The translations under genes were made by a program, and so were the position numbers. Below, piece by piece: positions 18,025-26,876 of a stretch of 64,000 nt of DNA; position 1 is the stretch's first letter, and each line of letters begins with the position of its first letter. The notes beneath the pieces were generated by a model. That model had not been told where the DNA came from, searched no databases, and was given only the letters and a program-made list of their open reading frames with translations. The DNA is from Rhizobium leguminosarum bv. trifolii WSM1325. Its GTDB lineage: Bacteria; Pseudomonadota; Alphaproteobacteria; Rhizobiales; Rhizobiaceae. The DNA lies in contig CP001626.1 in assembly GCA_000023185.1 (NCBI GenBank), positions 1-64,000 of the forward strand, in the 5' to 3' direction.

Positions 18025-18614
18025 AAGTCTCTCCTTCTCAAATCGTGACGGGAGCATACCCGGCTACTCGCCACCAGATTCGGCAACAGATAACGGACGG
18101 AACCGCAAAACGATCCCGAACCGGCATCATTTACGCATCGCATGTCAAAGCGCCTGGGAGGGCGCAAGCGATAAACACGCTTACGGTTCAGCTCCCATTG
18201 GGACATTTCGAAGGCATCTTTTCGCGTCATCCGGTTATTTCACGATGTTGTCAGGGATGGTTGCCGGAAAGGCACGATCCTGGTCGCCGTCAACTCTCGA
18301 CGAGCGGTATCATGCACATCGCAGGCGCCCCTATTTGGATAAGCATCGATGATCGCGCAGGTTGCCATGCCGTATAGATAGCTGTACTGTATCGAAGATA
18401 CTCTCCATGCAGCAGTGCAACTGGAGAGAAAACAGCATGATTGCTTGGCATTGCCGCAGCATTTCCGCTTGTTTTCCGGATTCTGCTTCTGCTCGAACAG
18501 AAACTAAGTCTGAATTTAAGAAATATAATCAGGCGATATTTTCGCGGGGGCCGGACAATCTTACGTCCGCCGATCTCTATTGGAGATAACGGGTAATTTT
18601 ATCGGGAGGGAAAG
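18025..18614. other. 590-bp intergenic region without a recognised gene
   Basis: Only short unconvincing frames are present. An AT-rich stretch near 18490-18545 probably holds the promoter for the lipoprotein gene at 18615. I see no tRNA, repeat or conserved peptide here. Confidence 0.5.
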
Positions 18615-18863
18615 ATGCGCATACGCAGGACAAACATCATACTGGCGGGATGCCTTGCCGTCTCCGCCTGCCAGTCCGGCCCGACGTCGCAGGCCGTCTC
18701 GGATCGTAATTCCGAATTCGGCTGCATCGCCGGAACCGTCGGCGGCGCGATTGTCGGTGGCTTGATCGGCAGCACGATCGGCGCCGGAACCGGGCAGGTG
18801 CTTGCTGTCGGCGCCGGCATAGGCGGCGGCGGCTTCGTGGGTAACCGCCTGGCTTGCCGATAA
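18615..18863 (+). CDS. Small glycine-zipper lipoprotein
   Basis: This is an 82-residue predicted outer-membrane lipoprotein. The N-terminal signal ends in a lipobox LAVSAC with the lipidated cysteine near residue 19. The rest is a glycine-zipper 2TM-like segment (GTVGGAIVGGLIGSTIGAGTG and GAGIGGGGFVGN). A strong GGGAGGG lies before the ATG. It may be co-transcribed with the EF-hand gene 20 bp downstream. Family members are envelope-stress-type proteins of poorly defined role. Confidence 0.8.
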   Translation: MRIRRTNIILAGCLAVSACQSGPTSQAVSDRNSEFGCIAGTVGGAIVGGLIGSTIGAGTGQVLAVGAGIGGGGFVGNRLACR

Positions 18864-18883
18864 TTGGGGAGGGATATCAAGCG

Positions 18884-19243
18884 ATGAAAACTTTGGCTTT
18901 GGTGACCACATTCATACTGTGCCAATGCGTTGGGGCAGTGGCGCAACAACAGCAACAGCCCGGATCAGTGTATCAGGGCCAGATGGATCGGCTTGACGCA
19001 AATACCAGCAAGACCGTCGACCGATCGGAATACGAGACCTTCATGGGCTCGGCTTTCGGAAGTCTCGACAAGAACAAGGACGGCAGCCTGCAGTCCGACG
19101 AGACGGTGCAGATCCTGACGGTCGAGCAATTCACTTTGACCGACGCGAACCATAACGGCCGGATCAGCCGAAGCGAATTCATGCAGCGGGTGATGGCGGA
19201 TTTCGCGACAGCCGACCACGACCGGGACGGAAGCCTTCAGTGA
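18884..19243 (+). CDS. Secreted EF-hand calcium-binding protein
   Basis: The 119-residue exported protein has a signal peptide (MKTLALVTTFILCQCVGAVA) followed by a Q-rich start of the mature chain. Calcium-binding loops are readable: LDKNKDGSLQSDE, TDANHNGRISRSEF and a C-terminal DHDRDGSLQ that is cut short; an earlier LDANTSKTVDRSEY is degenerate. The start at 18884 has GGGGAGGG upstream; the longer frame from 18854 overlaps the lipoprotein gene. It ends 31 bp before a strong terminator. Confidence 0.82.
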   Translation: MKTLALVTTFILCQCVGAVAQQQQQPGSVYQGQMDRLDANTSKTVDRSEYETFMGSAFGSLDKNKDGSLQSDETVQILTVEQFTLTDANHNGRISRSEFMQRVMADFATADHDRDGSLQ

Positions 19244-19274
19244 CGGAGACATGAAACCGAATGTGGCAATAAAG

Positions 19275-19306
19275 AAAAACCCGGCGATGTGCTTCACCGG
19301 GTTTTT
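19275..19306. terminator. Bidirectional rho-independent terminator
   Basis: AAAAACCCGG (19275-19284) pairs perfectly with CCGGGTTTTT (19297-19306) across a 12-nt loop. The T/A tracts on both sides make it usable by the EF-hand gene on the plus strand and the DUF1328 gene on the minus strand, which converge on it. Confidence 0.9.
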
Positions 19307-19325
19307 ATACTTTAATCTGTCCGCG

Positions 19326-19490
19326 TTATACTTTTCGCATCAGTCGCATGACGAGCGATACGACGAACAGCACCAGGAAAATGAAGAACAGAACCTGGGC
19401 AATGGAAGCTGACGCCCCTGCGATGCCGCCAAATCCGAGGACGCCGGCAATCAAGGCCACGACGAGAAACACCAGAGCGTAGTAAAGCAT
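19326..19490 (-). CDS. DUF1328-type small membrane protein
   Basis: This 54-residue protein has two hydrophobic helices, beginning [20 protein letters not shown], continuing [16 protein letters not shown] and ending VMRLMRKV. The pattern (YY-ALVFL at the start, GFGGIAG turn, [13 protein letters not shown] second helix) is that of DUF1328/YtjA proteins. An AAGGAG site lies just upstream of the ATG. It converges on the terminator at 19275-19306. Family members are often stress-induced; the biochemical role is unknown. Confidence 0.85.
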   Translation of the reverse strand: MLYYALVFLVVALIAGVLGFGGIAGASASIAQVLFFIFLVLFVVSLVMRLMRKV

Positions 19491-19589
19491 CGCAATCTCC
19501 TTGTACGTTGCTGCGGAGATAACGGAGACGGCCGCATTTGGTTCCCGTCCGTCTTATGGTCGGGACATGCGGCGTCGCATCGGCTCCCT

Positions 19590-20117
19590 TCAGCCGAAAT
19601 GAAAGGCGCCGCTGTACGTCCGGTCGCCTTCATTCGGCTCGGGAGGTTCGGCTGCATCGAGATAGGCCTTGAGCGGCCCGGTCAGCACGAACCAGATGCT
19701 GGCTCCCAACATGAAACAGGCTCCCACCGGATCGTCGATGCGGGCGATGAACGGAAGGCAGGCCGATGCAAAGAGGACGATGATCCGCACCGACCACTCC
19801 GCCTCACGTTTGGCGATGGCGCGCGCTCTCAGCGACTTGTACTCCCGGGCGCCGTACCCGCCTTGCCCTGCCTTCACAGCCGAAAGCAGCTTTCGCGCAG
19901 ACGGCAGCGCCAGCATGATCAGCGCGGCGACACTGAGCGCAAAAGGTTTGCCGGCCATAACCTGCCCGCTCGCGATCAGCAGAAAGGAGAGCACGACGAG
20001 ATTCCATGTCGGCTCCAGCAGCTCCGGCGGTTGCCGCGTGCGGAGATGCCAACTCCGCAACAAACCCGCCGCGCCGTGCAGTAGCGGCTGATCGATATAA
20101 CGATTGATCCAGTCCAT
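19590..20117 (-). CDS. Hypothetical membrane protein
   Basis: I do not recognise this protein. Starting at 20117 (MDWINRYIDQPLLHG) it has 175 residues, with hydrophobic segments at LVVLSFLLIASGQVMAG, ALSVAALIMLALPSA, SVRIIVLFASACLPFIARI and ACFMLGASIWFVLTGPLKAYL, and an acidic C-terminal tail (AAEPPEPNEGD). The frame is open upstream to 20402, but that part is arginine/cysteine-rich and not protein-like; an ATG at 20180 is a possible alternative. No Shine-Dalgarno is clear. Confidence 0.55.
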   Translation of the reverse strand: MDWINRYIDQPLLHGAAGLLRSWHLRTRQPPELLEPTWNLVVLSFLLIASGQVMAGKPFALSVAALIMLALPSARKLLSAVKAGQGGYGAREYKSLRARAIAKREAEWSVRIIVLFASACLPFIARIDDPVGACFMLGASIWFVLTGPLKAYLDAAEPPEPNEGDRTYSGAFHFG

Positions 20118-20272
20118 GCCGATGCGCCCGTCCCCGATTGCATGAAGAGGCCTCCGAACACCACGGAATTTGGTCATCATAGTGGCAATAGCCGTCGAAT
20201 CCGCTCTTCGCTTGGAAGAAGCGGCCCGTCCGTAAGGCCGATGACGGCAAAACTTAAATCGCACGAGAGGGG

Positions 20273-20665
20273 TTAGCGCAATTCGTGCGCGACCTCCCAG
20301 ACATGGCCTGACGGATCCGCAAAGGCCGCGGTGCGGCGGCCCCATGGACGATCGATCGGACCATTGAGCAGCGCAACCCCGAGTTTCTGCAGCTCCGCGC
20401 AAACCGAATCGACGTCATCGACCTTGATCGTCAGCAGGATGCGTGCGCCCGAACCGGGGGCTGACACGGCGGATGGCTCGACCAGCTGAGGCGCCTGCGC
20501 TGCATCGAGCAAGTTGATCATCGTTCCCGAGAATTTCAGGACAGAGGATACCGCGTCTTCATAAACGACGTCGAGCGCAAAGACCTTTTGGTAGAACGCT
20601 TTGGCCTCGTCGATATCATCGACGAACAGGGTGACGACCTCGATCCGATCCGACAGCATGCGCAT
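20273..20665 (-). CDS. VOC (glyoxalase/bleomycin-resistance) family protein
   Basis: This 130-residue vicinal-oxygen-chelate protein has two beta-alpha-beta-beta-beta modules: IEVVTLFVDDIDEAKAFYQKVF at the N-terminus and ILLTIKVDDVDSVCAELQKLGV near residue 80, ending PWGRRTAAFADPSGHVWEVAHEL. The C-terminal DPSGHVWE motif carries the usual metal-ligand glutamate. The start codon follows GGAGGAGAAA. It is a likely lyase or ring-cleavage-type or resistance enzyme of unknown substrate, and stands just downstream of the ABC-F gene. Confidence 0.82.
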   Translation of the reverse strand: MRMLSDRIEVVTLFVDDIDEAKAFYQKVFALDVVYEDAVSSVLKFSGTMINLLDAAQAPQLVEPSAVSAPGSGARILLTIKVDDVDSVCAELQKLGVALLNGPIDRPWGRRTAAFADPSGHVWEVAHELR

Positions 20666-20765
20666 TTTCTCCTCCGTTGCTTCGAGCGGCCAACCGATAT
20701 CGCTGGCCTGCTCTCCGCTTGTCGATTCGACGCTGACGGTTTCGACATGCTGCGCAAAAAAACCG

Positions 20766-22388
20766 TCAGCTTCGCAGGCCGGGCGCCTCGTGGCCGGTGC
20801 GCGCTACATATTCGGTGTAGCCGCCGCCATATTGGTGGACACCCTCGGGCGTCAGTTCCAGCACCCGGTTGGAGAGTGCTGCCAGGAAATGCCGATCGTG
20901 CGAAACGAACAGCATCGTGCCCTCATATTGCGACAGCGCCTTGATCAGCATCTCCTTGGTGTCGAGGTCGAGATGGTTCGTCGGTTCGTCGAGCACGAGC
21001 AGGTTCGGCGGGTCGAACAGCATGATCGCCATGACCAGCCGCGCCTTCTCGCCGCCTGACAGGACCCGGCACCGCTTCTCGACATCGTCGCCGGAGAAAC
21101 CGAAGCATCCGGCCAGCGCGCGCAAAGGCCCCTGCCCGGCCTGGGGAAACTGGTCTTCCAGCATCTGGAAGACGGTCCGCTCGCCGTCGAGAATATCCAT
21201 GGCGTGCTGGGCGAAATAACCCATCTTGACGCTGGCGCCCAGCGCAACGCTGCCCTGATCAGGCGCGGTCGAGCCCGTTACCAGCTTCAGCAGCGTCGAC
21301 TTGCCGGCGCCGTTGATGCCCATGATGCACCAGCGCTCCCGGCGCCGCACGACGAAGTCGAACCCCTCATAGATGCTTCGGCTGCCGTATTTCTTGTGAA
21401 CGTTCTTCAGGTTGACCACGTCTTCGCCGGAGCGCGGCGCCGGCTGGAACTCGAAGGAAACGATTTGGCGGCGCTTGGGCGGCTCCACCCGGTCGATCTT
21501 CTCCAGCTTCTTCACCCGGCTCTGCACCTGCGAGGCATGCGAGGCGCGCGCCTTGAACCGCTCGATGAACTTGATTTCCTTGGCGAGCATCGCCTGCTGG
21601 CGTTCGAACTGGGCCTGCTGCTGCTTCTCGTTCTGCGCCCGCTGCTGCTCGTAGAATTCATAGTCGCCGGAATAGGCCGTCAGCGTGCCCGCATCGATCT
21701 CGATGATCTTGGTGACGATGCGGTTCATGAACTCGCGGTCGTGCGAGGTCATCAGCAGCGCGCCCTCATAACCTTTCAGGAATTCCTCCAACCAGATCAG
21801 GCTTTCGAGATCCAGATGGTTGCTCGGTTCGTCGAGCAGCATGACATCGGGACGCATGAGGAGAATGCGGGCAAGCGCCACGCGCATCTTCCAGCCGCCC
21901 GACAGCGCACCGACATCGCCGTCCATCATCTCCTGGCTGAAGCTCAGCCCCGCGAGCACTTCGCGGGCGCGGCCTTCGAGCGCATAACCGTCCAGTTCCT
22001 CGTAACGCGCCTGCACCTCGCCGTAACGCTCGATGATCTCTTCCATGTTGTCGGCTTGTTCGGGATCGGCCATGGCCGCCTCCAGATCGCGCAATTCGCC
22101 GGCAACGATGCTGACCGGACCGGCGCCGTTCATCACCTCGGCGACGGCGCTGTGGCCGGCCATCTCGCCGACATCCTGGTTGAAATAGCCGATGGTGACG
22201 CCCCTCTCGACGGAGACCTGCCCCTCGTCGGGCTGCTCCTCGCCGTTGATCATCCGGAAGACCGTTGTCTTGCCGGCGCCGTTCGGACCAACAAGGCCGA
22301 TCTTCTCGCCTCTGTTAAGAGCCGCGGATGCCTCGATGAAGAGGATACGGTGGCTGAGCTGCTTGCTGATATTTTCGATACGGATCAT
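20766..22388 (-). CDS. ABC-F family ATPase
   Basis: This soluble twin-ATPase of the ABC-F class acts on ribosomes rather than in membranes. The 540-residue protein has Walker A GPNGAGKTT near residue 37 and GINGAGKST near 350, signatures LSGGWKMRV and LSGGEKARL, Walker B LLDEPSNHLDLE and VLDEPTNHLDLD, and the charged P-site tRNA-interaction linker between the domains (ERQQAMLAKEIKFIERFKAR region). It has no membrane segments. It resembles the Uup/YbiT/YheS groups; I cannot decide which. Confidence 0.93.
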   Translation of the reverse strand: MIRIENISKQLSHRILFIEASAALNRGEKIGLVGPNGAGKTTVFRMINGEEQPDEGQVSVERGVTIGYFNQDVGEMAGHSAVAEVMNGAGPVSIVAGELRDLEAAMADPEQADNMEEIIERYGEVQARYEELDGYALEGRAREVLAGLSFSQEMMDGDVGALSGGWKMRVALARILLMRPDVMLLDEPSNHLDLESLIWLEEFLKGYEGALLMTSHDREFMNRIVTKIIEIDAGTLTAYSGDYEFYEQQRAQNEKQQQAQFERQQAMLAKEIKFIERFKARASHASQVQSRVKKLEKIDRVEPPKRRQIVSFEFQPAPRSGEDVVNLKNVHKKYGSRSIYEGFDFVVRRRERWCIMGINGAGKSTLLKLVTGSTAPDQGSVALGASVKMGYFAQHAMDILDGERTVFQMLEDQFPQAGQGPLRALAGCFGFSGDDVEKRCRVLSGGEKARLVMAIMLFDPPNLLVLDEPTNHLDLDTKEMLIKALSQYEGTMLFVSHDRHFLAALSNRVLELTPEGVHQYGGGYTEYVARTGHEAPGLRS

Positions 22389-22592
22389 GGTTTACGCGGC
22401 GCCTGGAGAAGGAGATTTTGGCGCGCTTATGCCATGCGGGGAAAGCGCAGGATAGCCCTGTTTCCCACCCTCTCGATCAAGAATATGATGCCGAAAAGCC
22501 TGAGCGGTTTTCGAACCACATCATGCTCACCTTCTTTAATTTGCAACAGGATTGGATAATATCGCGGCTCACACCAACGGGAACTCGCGCCA

Positions 22593-22922
22593 ATGAGCGT
22601 TCGTCCGCCGCAGTCCTTCAGACCATCCGAGCAGAATAAAAACGGTTTCAACGTCCTCGAATACGAGCTGATGTCGGAACGCGCGGATTCGCTTGGACGT
22701 CACGGACTGAAGGTGGAGGCGACGCTTGCCGCCCTGAAGGCCTGGGCTCCCGATCGCCAGAGCGCTGAGGAACGCGAGAGGCTTCTCAATGAAGCATCAG
22801 ACGCCGTCTGGGCATTCTTCATCCAGCGTGAGATCTGCGGCTTGCGCAACAACCGCGACGCCATCCAGCGTTACGGCATCCCCAACGAAGTAATCGCGAG
22901 ATTGGGCGCAGTGCGAAAATAG
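22593..22922 (+). CDS. Conserved hypothetical protein
   Basis: The 109-residue soluble helical protein reads as NVLEYELMSERADSLGRHGL, then ALKAWAPDRQSAEERERLLNEASDAVWAFFIQRE, then LRNNRDAIQRYGIPNEVIARLG. It looks like a small rhizobial family (possibly DUF6665), but I am not certain of the name. There is no signal or membrane segment. It could start at 22671 instead, since no Shine-Dalgarno precedes 22593. Confidence 0.65.
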   Translation: MSVRPPQSFRPSEQNKNGFNVLEYELMSERADSLGRHGLKVEATLAALKAWAPDRQSAEERERLLNEASDAVWAFFIQREICGLRNNRDAIQRYGIPNEVIARLGAVRK

Positions 22923-23026
22923 CGCGGCGACGGTTGGTGTGGCAGCCGTCCAGCCTCGCTATTGGGTGGAAATCGCCGGGGCGGAACGGTATGGCTTGAT
23001 GCGGAACCAATGCGAAAGGAAACGCG

Positions 23027-23896
23027 ATGCCAATCTCAATCCGGATCGGGAATCAGGATCTCACCGTCGATGTCTCCTCCCTCGGCGCCGAGATGCAGTC
23101 GCTCACGTCAAGCGACGGGCGCTCTTGGTTATGGACCGGCGACGCAGCCTTCTGGACCGGGCGGTCACCGATCCTGTTTCCGATCGTCGGCAAGGCCCCG
23201 GATGACAAGGTAACGATCGACGGCACGGTTTATCCGATGGCCCAGCATGGTTTTGCCCGTCGCAGCGAATTCACCCTTGCGGCCTCCACCGAGACGATGT
23301 GCCGGTTCGAACTGGTCGCCTCGGATGCGACCCGGGCGGTGTATCCTTTCGATTTTCAGCTGGCCGTCGTGCATGCGGTGGAGGGTCACGCGTTGACTGT
23401 CACGGCGGAGGTTACCAATCGCGACCGGAAAGCAATGCCCTTCGGTCTCGGCTTCCATTCGGCCTTCGCCTGGCCATTGCCCGGTACTTCCGGCCGCGAC
23501 CACGTCGTCACGCTCGACAATGAAGGCGAGCCGGCGCTTGTGCGGCTGGAAGGCGGCCTCATCAACCCTGCGGCCCTGCCCTCCCCATTCAAAGCCGGCC
23601 GGCTGGTGCTCGATCATTCGATGTTCGAGCAGGATGCGATGATTTTCCCTGATGGTGCGGGCGAAGGGCTGACTTATGGCGCCGAAGACGGGCCGACCAT
23701 GCAGTTCCATTTCGAAAACCTGCCCAACCTTGCGTTATGGACCAAACCGGGCGCGCCCTTCCTCTGCATCGAGCCCTGGCACGGAACGGCTGCGGAAGCG
23801 GGGGGCTCGAGCGAGTTTTCGAAGAGGCCGTCGACCACGATCCTGGCGCCGGGCGCCGTGGCGAGCTTCGCCTTCACCGTCAAAATTTCGGAATAG
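23027..23896 (+). CDS. Aldose 1-epimerase family protein
   Basis: This 289-residue cytosolic protein has the galactose-mutarotase-like beta-sandwich fold and would interconvert sugar anomers. Family features include LGAEMQSLTSSDGRSWLW, FPIVGKAP, MAQHGFARRSEF (catalytic-His region), GLGFHSAFAWPL and, near the C-terminus, FLCIEPWHGTAAEAG with the conserved E/W/H. It is closer to the YihR/LacX-like group than to GalM. It is followed by a bidirectional hairpin. Confidence 0.87.
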   Translation: MPISIRIGNQDLTVDVSSLGAEMQSLTSSDGRSWLWTGDAAFWTGRSPILFPIVGKAPDDKVTIDGTVYPMAQHGFARRSEFTLAASTETMCRFELVASDATRAVYPFDFQLAVVHAVEGHALTVTAEVTNRDRKAMPFGLGFHSAFAWPLPGTSGRDHVVTLDNEGEPALVRLEGGLINPAALPSPFKAGRLVLDHSMFEQDAMIFPDGAGEGLTYGAEDGPTMQFHFENLPNLALWTKPGAPFLCIEPWHGTAAEAGGSSEFSKRPSTTILAPGAVASFAFTVKISE

Positions 23897-23908
23897 GGAC
23901 AGACAGAA

Positions 23909-23935
23909 GCGCTCGCCGGGAAGCCGGGCGAGCGC
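23909..23935. terminator. Hairpin between epimerase and efflux pump genes
   Basis: GCGCTCGCC (23909-23917) pairs perfectly with GGCGAGCGC (23927-23935) around a 9-nt loop. It lies between the convergent stop codons at 23896 and 23945, and probably terminates both transcripts. Confidence 0.65.
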
Positions 23936-23944
23936 CAGGGGTCT

Positions 23945-25534
23945 TCAATGAGCGCCGGCGCCACCACCGGCCCGCGGTTTTTGGGTGAGCAGAAGGGCGA
24001 CGGCTGCAATGGCAAGAACCACGCCGATGACGGCGAAGGTATCGGCAAAACCCAGGATCAGGGCCTGGCGTTTGACGACCTGCCCAAGCGCCACGATAGC
24101 CTTCTGGGTTGCTACGGCATGGTCGGAAACACCATGCTGCAGGAAGTAGCCTGTCAACTGGTCGAGGCGGTTGCGCACTTCGTCACGGCCGAGCGTCACC
24201 GACTGGCCGATGATGTTCGAGTGAAACTGCTCGCGTTTGGTCAGCACCGTGCCGAGCGTTGCCGTGCCGACGGCGCCGCCGAGATTGCGCAGCATGTTGG
24301 TGAGGCCCGAGGCGGCGGCCGCATCGGAAGGCGCGATGCCGGCAGTGGTGATCGCGGTGATCGGCGTCAGCACCAGCGCCTGGCCGATGGCGCGGACGAT
24401 GTTCGGGATCCAGAACTGGTCGCCTGCGGTATCGGCTGACAAGGTGATGTTCATGAAGCAGCTGATCGCGAAGATCGAGATGCCGAGGAAGCCGATGTAA
24501 CGCGCATCGAAGCGCTTCATCATCATCGGCACGAGCGGGATCAAAAGCAGCTGCGGCAGGCCGGTCCATGCCAGCACATTGCCGATCTGCTCGGCATTAT
24601 AGCGCTGCACCTGGCCGAGATATTGCGGCAGGATATAGACGGTGCCGAAAAGGGCGACGCCGACCAGCACGTTGACGGCAACGCCGATGCCGAAATTGCG
24701 CTGCTTAAGCAGGCGCAGCTTGACCAGCGGCTTCTCCACCGTCAGCTCGATCCAGATGAAGGCGACGAGGAAGACGAAGGCGAGGATGCTCAGCTTGACG
24801 ATGAAGGGCGAGGAGAACCAGTCCTCCTTGTTGCCTTCTTCGAGCACCGTCTGCAGCGCCGAGAGGCCGATCGCCATGCTGATGATCCCCGCCCAGTCAC
24901 CTTCCCTGAGCAGGCCGAGCTGCATCGGCTGCTTGTCGAGCGTCAGGGCAAGGGCGACCGCCATGATGGCGCTGGGGATGGCGTTGATGAAGAAGATCGT
25001 CTGCCAGCCATAGTTTTCGGTGAGATAACCGCCGATGGTCGGGCCGATCGCCGGCGCGAAGGTGACCGAGAGCGCGAAGGCCGCAAGGCCGAGCGGCTGC
25101 TGGTGCTTCGGCAGCTTGGTCAGCACCATGGTGAAGGCCATGGGGATCAGCACGCCGCCGGCAAAACCCTGCAGGCCGCGCAGCACGATCATCGTGCCGA
25201 GATCATGGGCGAAGGCACAGCCAATCGAAAACAGCGGGAAGAGGACTGAGTTGACGAGGATGTAGCGGCGGAAAGAGAAGACATTGCTGAAATAGGCCGT
25301 CAGCGGGATAACGACGATCTCGCCAATCAGATAGGAGGTGGAGATCCAGGCGCCGTTGTCGACGCCTGTTCCGATGCCGCCCTCGATGTCGAGAAGCGAG
25401 GCATTGGTGATCTGGATGTTGAGGATCGCCATGAAGGCGCCGATCATGCCGGCGAGAACGGCGATCCATTCCCTGGTACTGGCGCCGGTTTTCGGCTGCG
25501 GAACGGCGATTGATGTTGCTGCGATGGTGGACAT
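23945..25534 (-). CDS. rmrB: EmrB/DHA2-type multidrug efflux transporter
   Basis: This inner-membrane MFS drug:proton antiporter (529 residues, 14 predicted helices) works with the adjacent adaptor. The ATG at 25534 has AAGGAG upstream. DHA2 markers are MIGAFMAILNIQITNASL in helix 1 and LRGLQGFAGGVLIPMAFTMV in helix 4 (motif C region). Order and type match rmrAB of R. etli, a flavonoid-inducible phytoalexin-resistance pump, so I apply that name with moderate confidence; emrB would be the generic name. It starts 25 bp after the adaptor gene. Confidence 0.88.
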   Translation of the reverse strand: MSTIAATSIAVPQPKTGASTREWIAVLAGMIGAFMAILNIQITNASLLDIEGGIGTGVDNGAWISTSYLIGEIVVIPLTAYFSNVFSFRRYILVNSVLFPLFSIGCAFAHDLGTMIVLRGLQGFAGGVLIPMAFTMVLTKLPKHQQPLGLAAFALSVTFAPAIGPTIGGYLTENYGWQTIFFINAIPSAIMAVALALTLDKQPMQLGLLREGDWAGIISMAIGLSALQTVLEEGNKEDWFSSPFIVKLSILAFVFLVAFIWIELTVEKPLVKLRLLKQRNFGIGVAVNVLVGVALFGTVYILPQYLGQVQRYNAEQIGNVLAWTGLPQLLLIPLVPMMMKRFDARYIGFLGISIFAISCFMNITLSADTAGDQFWIPNIVRAIGQALVLTPITAITTAGIAPSDAAAASGLTNMLRNLGGAVGTATLGTVLTKREQFHSNIIGQSVTLGRDEVRNRLDQLTGYFLQHGVSDHAVATQKAIVALGQVVKRQALILGFADTFAVIGVVLAIAAVALLLTQKPRAGGGAGAH

Positions 25535-25559
25535 GACACGAACTCCTTGTCCCCCGGCC

Positions 25560-26744
25560 CTAGCTGCGGTCGTTCTTGGTATTGATATCAGGCTGGACGG
25601 ACATGCCGGGGCGCAGGTCGCCGTTCGCGGCGGCGTCACCGTCGAGCACGATCTTCACGGGAATGCGCTGGACGACCTTGGTGAAGTTGCCGGTGGCGTT
25701 GTCAGGCGGCAGCAGCGCGAATTCCTGGCCGCTTGCCGGAGCGAGGCTGTCGACATGGCCGTGATAGGTGCGGCCGGGGAACATGTCGACCTCGATATCG
25801 ACAGGCTGGCCGGCCTTGACGTCGGTGAGCTGGGTTTCCTTGTAGTTAGCGATGACATAGGCAGCTGTCGTCGGCACGACCGACATCAGCTGGGTGCCGG
25901 CCTGGACATATTGGCCGACGCGCAGCGTCCGGTTGCCGACGGTGCCGTCGACGGGGGCTGTGATCGTTGCATAGGAAAGGTTGAGCTCGGCCTGGTGCTG
26001 GACAGCCTGGCTGCGGGCAAGGGCGGCCTTTGCCTGGGCCAGCTCGGCGTTCAGCAGATCGACCTGCTTGACGGCGGCATCGAGCGAGGCGGTGTCGCGG
26101 ACGATCGAGGCCTGGGCGGCAGCGATCTGCGAGGCGGCCTGCTGCGCCGTCTGGACCGGGGCATAACCGCTGGTGGCGAGGTTCGAATAACGCTTGTTGT
26201 TCTGCTCGGCAAAGGTCTCATTGGCGCGGTCGACATCGACGGTCGCGCGGGCGGCGGCAATCGTCGACTGCTGGATATCGAGAGAAGCCTGCTTGGCGTT
26301 GACGGTGGCTTCGGCGGCAGCGACATCGGCGCTGGCCTGATCGAGGGCTGCCTTGAAGTCGCGATCGTCGATACGGGCGAGCGGCTGACCGGCCTTGACG
26401 GTCTCGTTATCCATGACGAGGACCTCGGCGAGATAGCCTGATACCTTGGGGGCAATGGTGCTGTTGTCGGCCTTCACATAGGCATCGTCGGTCGATATAT
26501 GGAAGCGACCGACCGTCCAGTAATCATGGCCGTAATAGGCGCCGGCGGCGATCAGCACGAGCGCGGTGGCGCCGAGAAGCAGGGAGCGGCCGCCGCGCCT
26601 GCCGGCGGGCTTTTCCTCGGCAACGGTGGCGGCAGCTTCCGCGACGCGCGGCGGCTGGCCGGCGTCCAGGCTTGCCGGTGCGGCTTCGGCAGTGTTTTCG
26701 ACGGCAGTATTGTTGTTCAAGGCGTGCAGCGTCTTGATGGTCAT
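25560..26744 (-). CDS. rmrA: EmrA/HlyD-type membrane fusion protein
   Basis: This periplasmic adaptor links the inner-membrane pump to an outer-membrane channel. The 394-residue protein has a cytosolic N-terminus, one membrane anchor (SLLLGATALVLIAAGAYYG near 62-80), a lipoyl half-motif (ISTDDAYVKADNSTIAPKVSGYL), an alanine/glutamine-rich coiled-coil hairpin (about 140-240), the second lipoyl half (TITAPVDGTVGNRTLRVGQYV) and a beta-barrel domain. The ATG at 26744 follows AGGAGAG. It is divergent from the TetR gene, with a palindrome between them. Confidence 0.9.
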   Translation of the reverse strand: MTIKTLHALNNNTAVENTAEAAPASLDAGQPPRVAEAAATVAEEKPAGRRGGRSLLLGATALVLIAAGAYYGHDYWTVGRFHISTDDAYVKADNSTIAPKVSGYLAEVLVMDNETVKAGQPLARIDDRDFKAALDQASADVAAAEATVNAKQASLDIQQSTIAAARATVDVDRANETFAEQNNKRYSNLATSGYAPVQTAQQAASQIAAAQASIVRDTASLDAAVKQVDLLNAELAQAKAALARSQAVQHQAELNLSYATITAPVDGTVGNRTLRVGQYVQAGTQLMSVVPTTAAYVIANYKETQLTDVKAGQPVDIEVDMFPGRTYHGHVDSLAPASGQEFALLPPDNATGNFTKVVQRIPVKIVLDGDAAANGDLRPGMSVQPDINTKNDRS

Positions 26745-26806
26745 TGTCTCTCTCCTGATGACGGTCGCTGTCACGAGGGCTGCGGCCTCTAATGGGGTGA
26801 ATACGA

Positions 26807-26831
26807 TTTAGGAAACTTGATGTTTTCTAAA
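26807..26831. promoter_or_regulatory. Candidate TetR operator (inverted repeat)
   Basis: TTTAGGAAAC (26807-26816) and GTTTTCTAAA (26822-26831) form an inverted repeat with 9 of 10 matches and a 5-bp spacer. It sits midway in the AT-rich divergent promoter between the efflux adaptor and the TetR gene, the expected place for a repressor site that controls both. Confidence 0.65.
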
Positions 26832-26876
26832 ATATGCACTATAAAATGGATGTCAACATGAATTTGGAAAATCGTC

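Noticed and set aside
21204..22559. 451-codon plus-strand frame across the ABC-F gene
   Set aside because: Antisense shadow; the minus strand has both Walker and signature motif sets.
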